From NCBI GenBank assembly GCA_964449295.1, contig CAYUZN010000117.1, positions 1 to 5,546 of the forward strand: a stretch of DNA of 5,546 nucleotides, given 5' to 3'. Below the pieces are notes generated by a model that did no database searches, was not told the DNA's origin, and saw only the letters and a list, made by a program, of their open reading frames with translations. The DNA is from CANJJB01 sp964449295 (GTDB lineage: Bacteria; Chlamydiota; Chlamydiia; Chlamydiales; Rhabdochlamydiaceae). Positions 5,202 through 5,546 of the stretch are shown one piece after another (position 1 is the stretch's first letter; each line of letters opens with the position of its first letter). The position numbers and the translations under genes were made by a program.

Positions 5202-5546
5202 ATGGTATCCGCAGTTTTATGTAGAGTTGCTTCTTGCCTGACAAATCCTAATAATTTTGTCACAGTAGGGTATGCAGCTTCTTTTGCTTACTTAATTATC
5301 AATGGCTGTAAAGCTGATAATAATAATCTACTCGATAAGGGCTCTATGCATAAACCATTTGGATCTGCCCATATAATCTCAATTATCTCTCAAACAAATC
5401 TTAGTCTGTTAGCCCTGATAATGTCGAAAAACGTAGTTGCGCAAAAACTCTCCACGTCTATCTCTGATAAATTGGGTGGTAGATTCCTGCCTTCATCACG
5501 TACTCTGATACTTGCCCCTCTTCTATTAAAAACACTCGACCTTGTG
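5202..5546 (+). CDS. Hypothetical membrane protein, N-terminal part (3' end outside the window)
   Basis: The frame is open for 115 codons from ATG 5202 to the right edge without a stop, preceded by GGAAG 5 bases upstream. I do not recognise the family. The visible part has three hydrophobic stretches, about residues 19-34 (VTVGYAASFAYLIING), 57-74 (ending in LSLLALIM) and 101-115 (start TLILAPLLLK). A polar Asn/Asp/Lys-rich stretch (37-53) lies between the first two. There are three Cys in the first 36 residues (7, 12, 36) but no lipobox or classical signal peptide. The start MVSAVLCRVASCLTNPNNF is only weakly amphipathic. It is probably an integral membrane protein. Chlamydial inclusion-membrane proteins have long paired hydrophobic segments, but the spacing here is not a clear bilobed match. 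A chance open frame is unlikely given its length and ribosome site, but not excluded. Confidence 0.6.
   Translation, partial: MVSAVLCRVASCLTNPNNFVTVGYAASFAYLIINGCKADNNNLLDKGSMHKPFGSAHIISIISQTNLSLLALIMSKNVVAQKLSTSISDKLGGRFLPSSRTLILAPLLLKTLDLV

Overview
The window (5,546 bases, AT-rich) looks like chromosomal DNA from a member of the Chlamydiae, most likely a Chlamydia-related environmental or amoeba-associated lineage rather than Chlamydia itself. The evidence is the divergent dcd/ruvB pair followed directly by a SpoIID-domain gene. From memory this grouping is typical of chlamydial genomes (dcd, ruvB and a SpoIID-like gene are neighbours in C. trachomatis). The Dcd and RuvB sequences also carry chlamydial-type motifs. 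This assignment comes from reading the proteins; no database search was possible.

The layout is two divergent transcription blocks around a 60-base spacer at 2875-2934. The leftward block reads dcd (dCTP deaminase, 2874-2308), a 99-residue single-pass membrane protein resembling FtsB/DivIC (2259-1960), a CNNM/CorC-type CBS-domain membrane protein (1963-728), and a second, divergent CNNM-type protein (731 to beyond the left edge). The last three genes overlap as ATGA and GTGA junctions, so they are almost certainly one translationally coupled unit. The second CNNM gene uses a GTG start.

The rightward block reads ruvB (Holliday-junction branch-migration ATPase, 2935-3945) and, 4 bases later, a secreted SpoIID-domain protein (3950-5119). 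An 82-base AT-rich spacer follows, holding a perfect 10-bp inverted repeat. After it comes the start of an unrecognised membrane protein that runs off the right edge (5202-5546).

The genes cover nucleotide supply (dcd), recombination (ruvB), a probable divisome component (FtsB-like), septal peptidoglycan remodelling (SpoIID) and probable divalent-cation transport (the CNNM pair). The most interesting points are that the SpoIID protein has His where the catalytic Glu of SpoIID lytic transglycosylases should be, that an FtsB/DivIC-like protein sits in a lineage known for dividing without FtsZ, and that the tandem CNNM paralogues differ at ion-site motifs. I see no mobile element, CRISPR array, tRNA or rRNA. 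Apart from these points the region reads as ordinary core chromosome.
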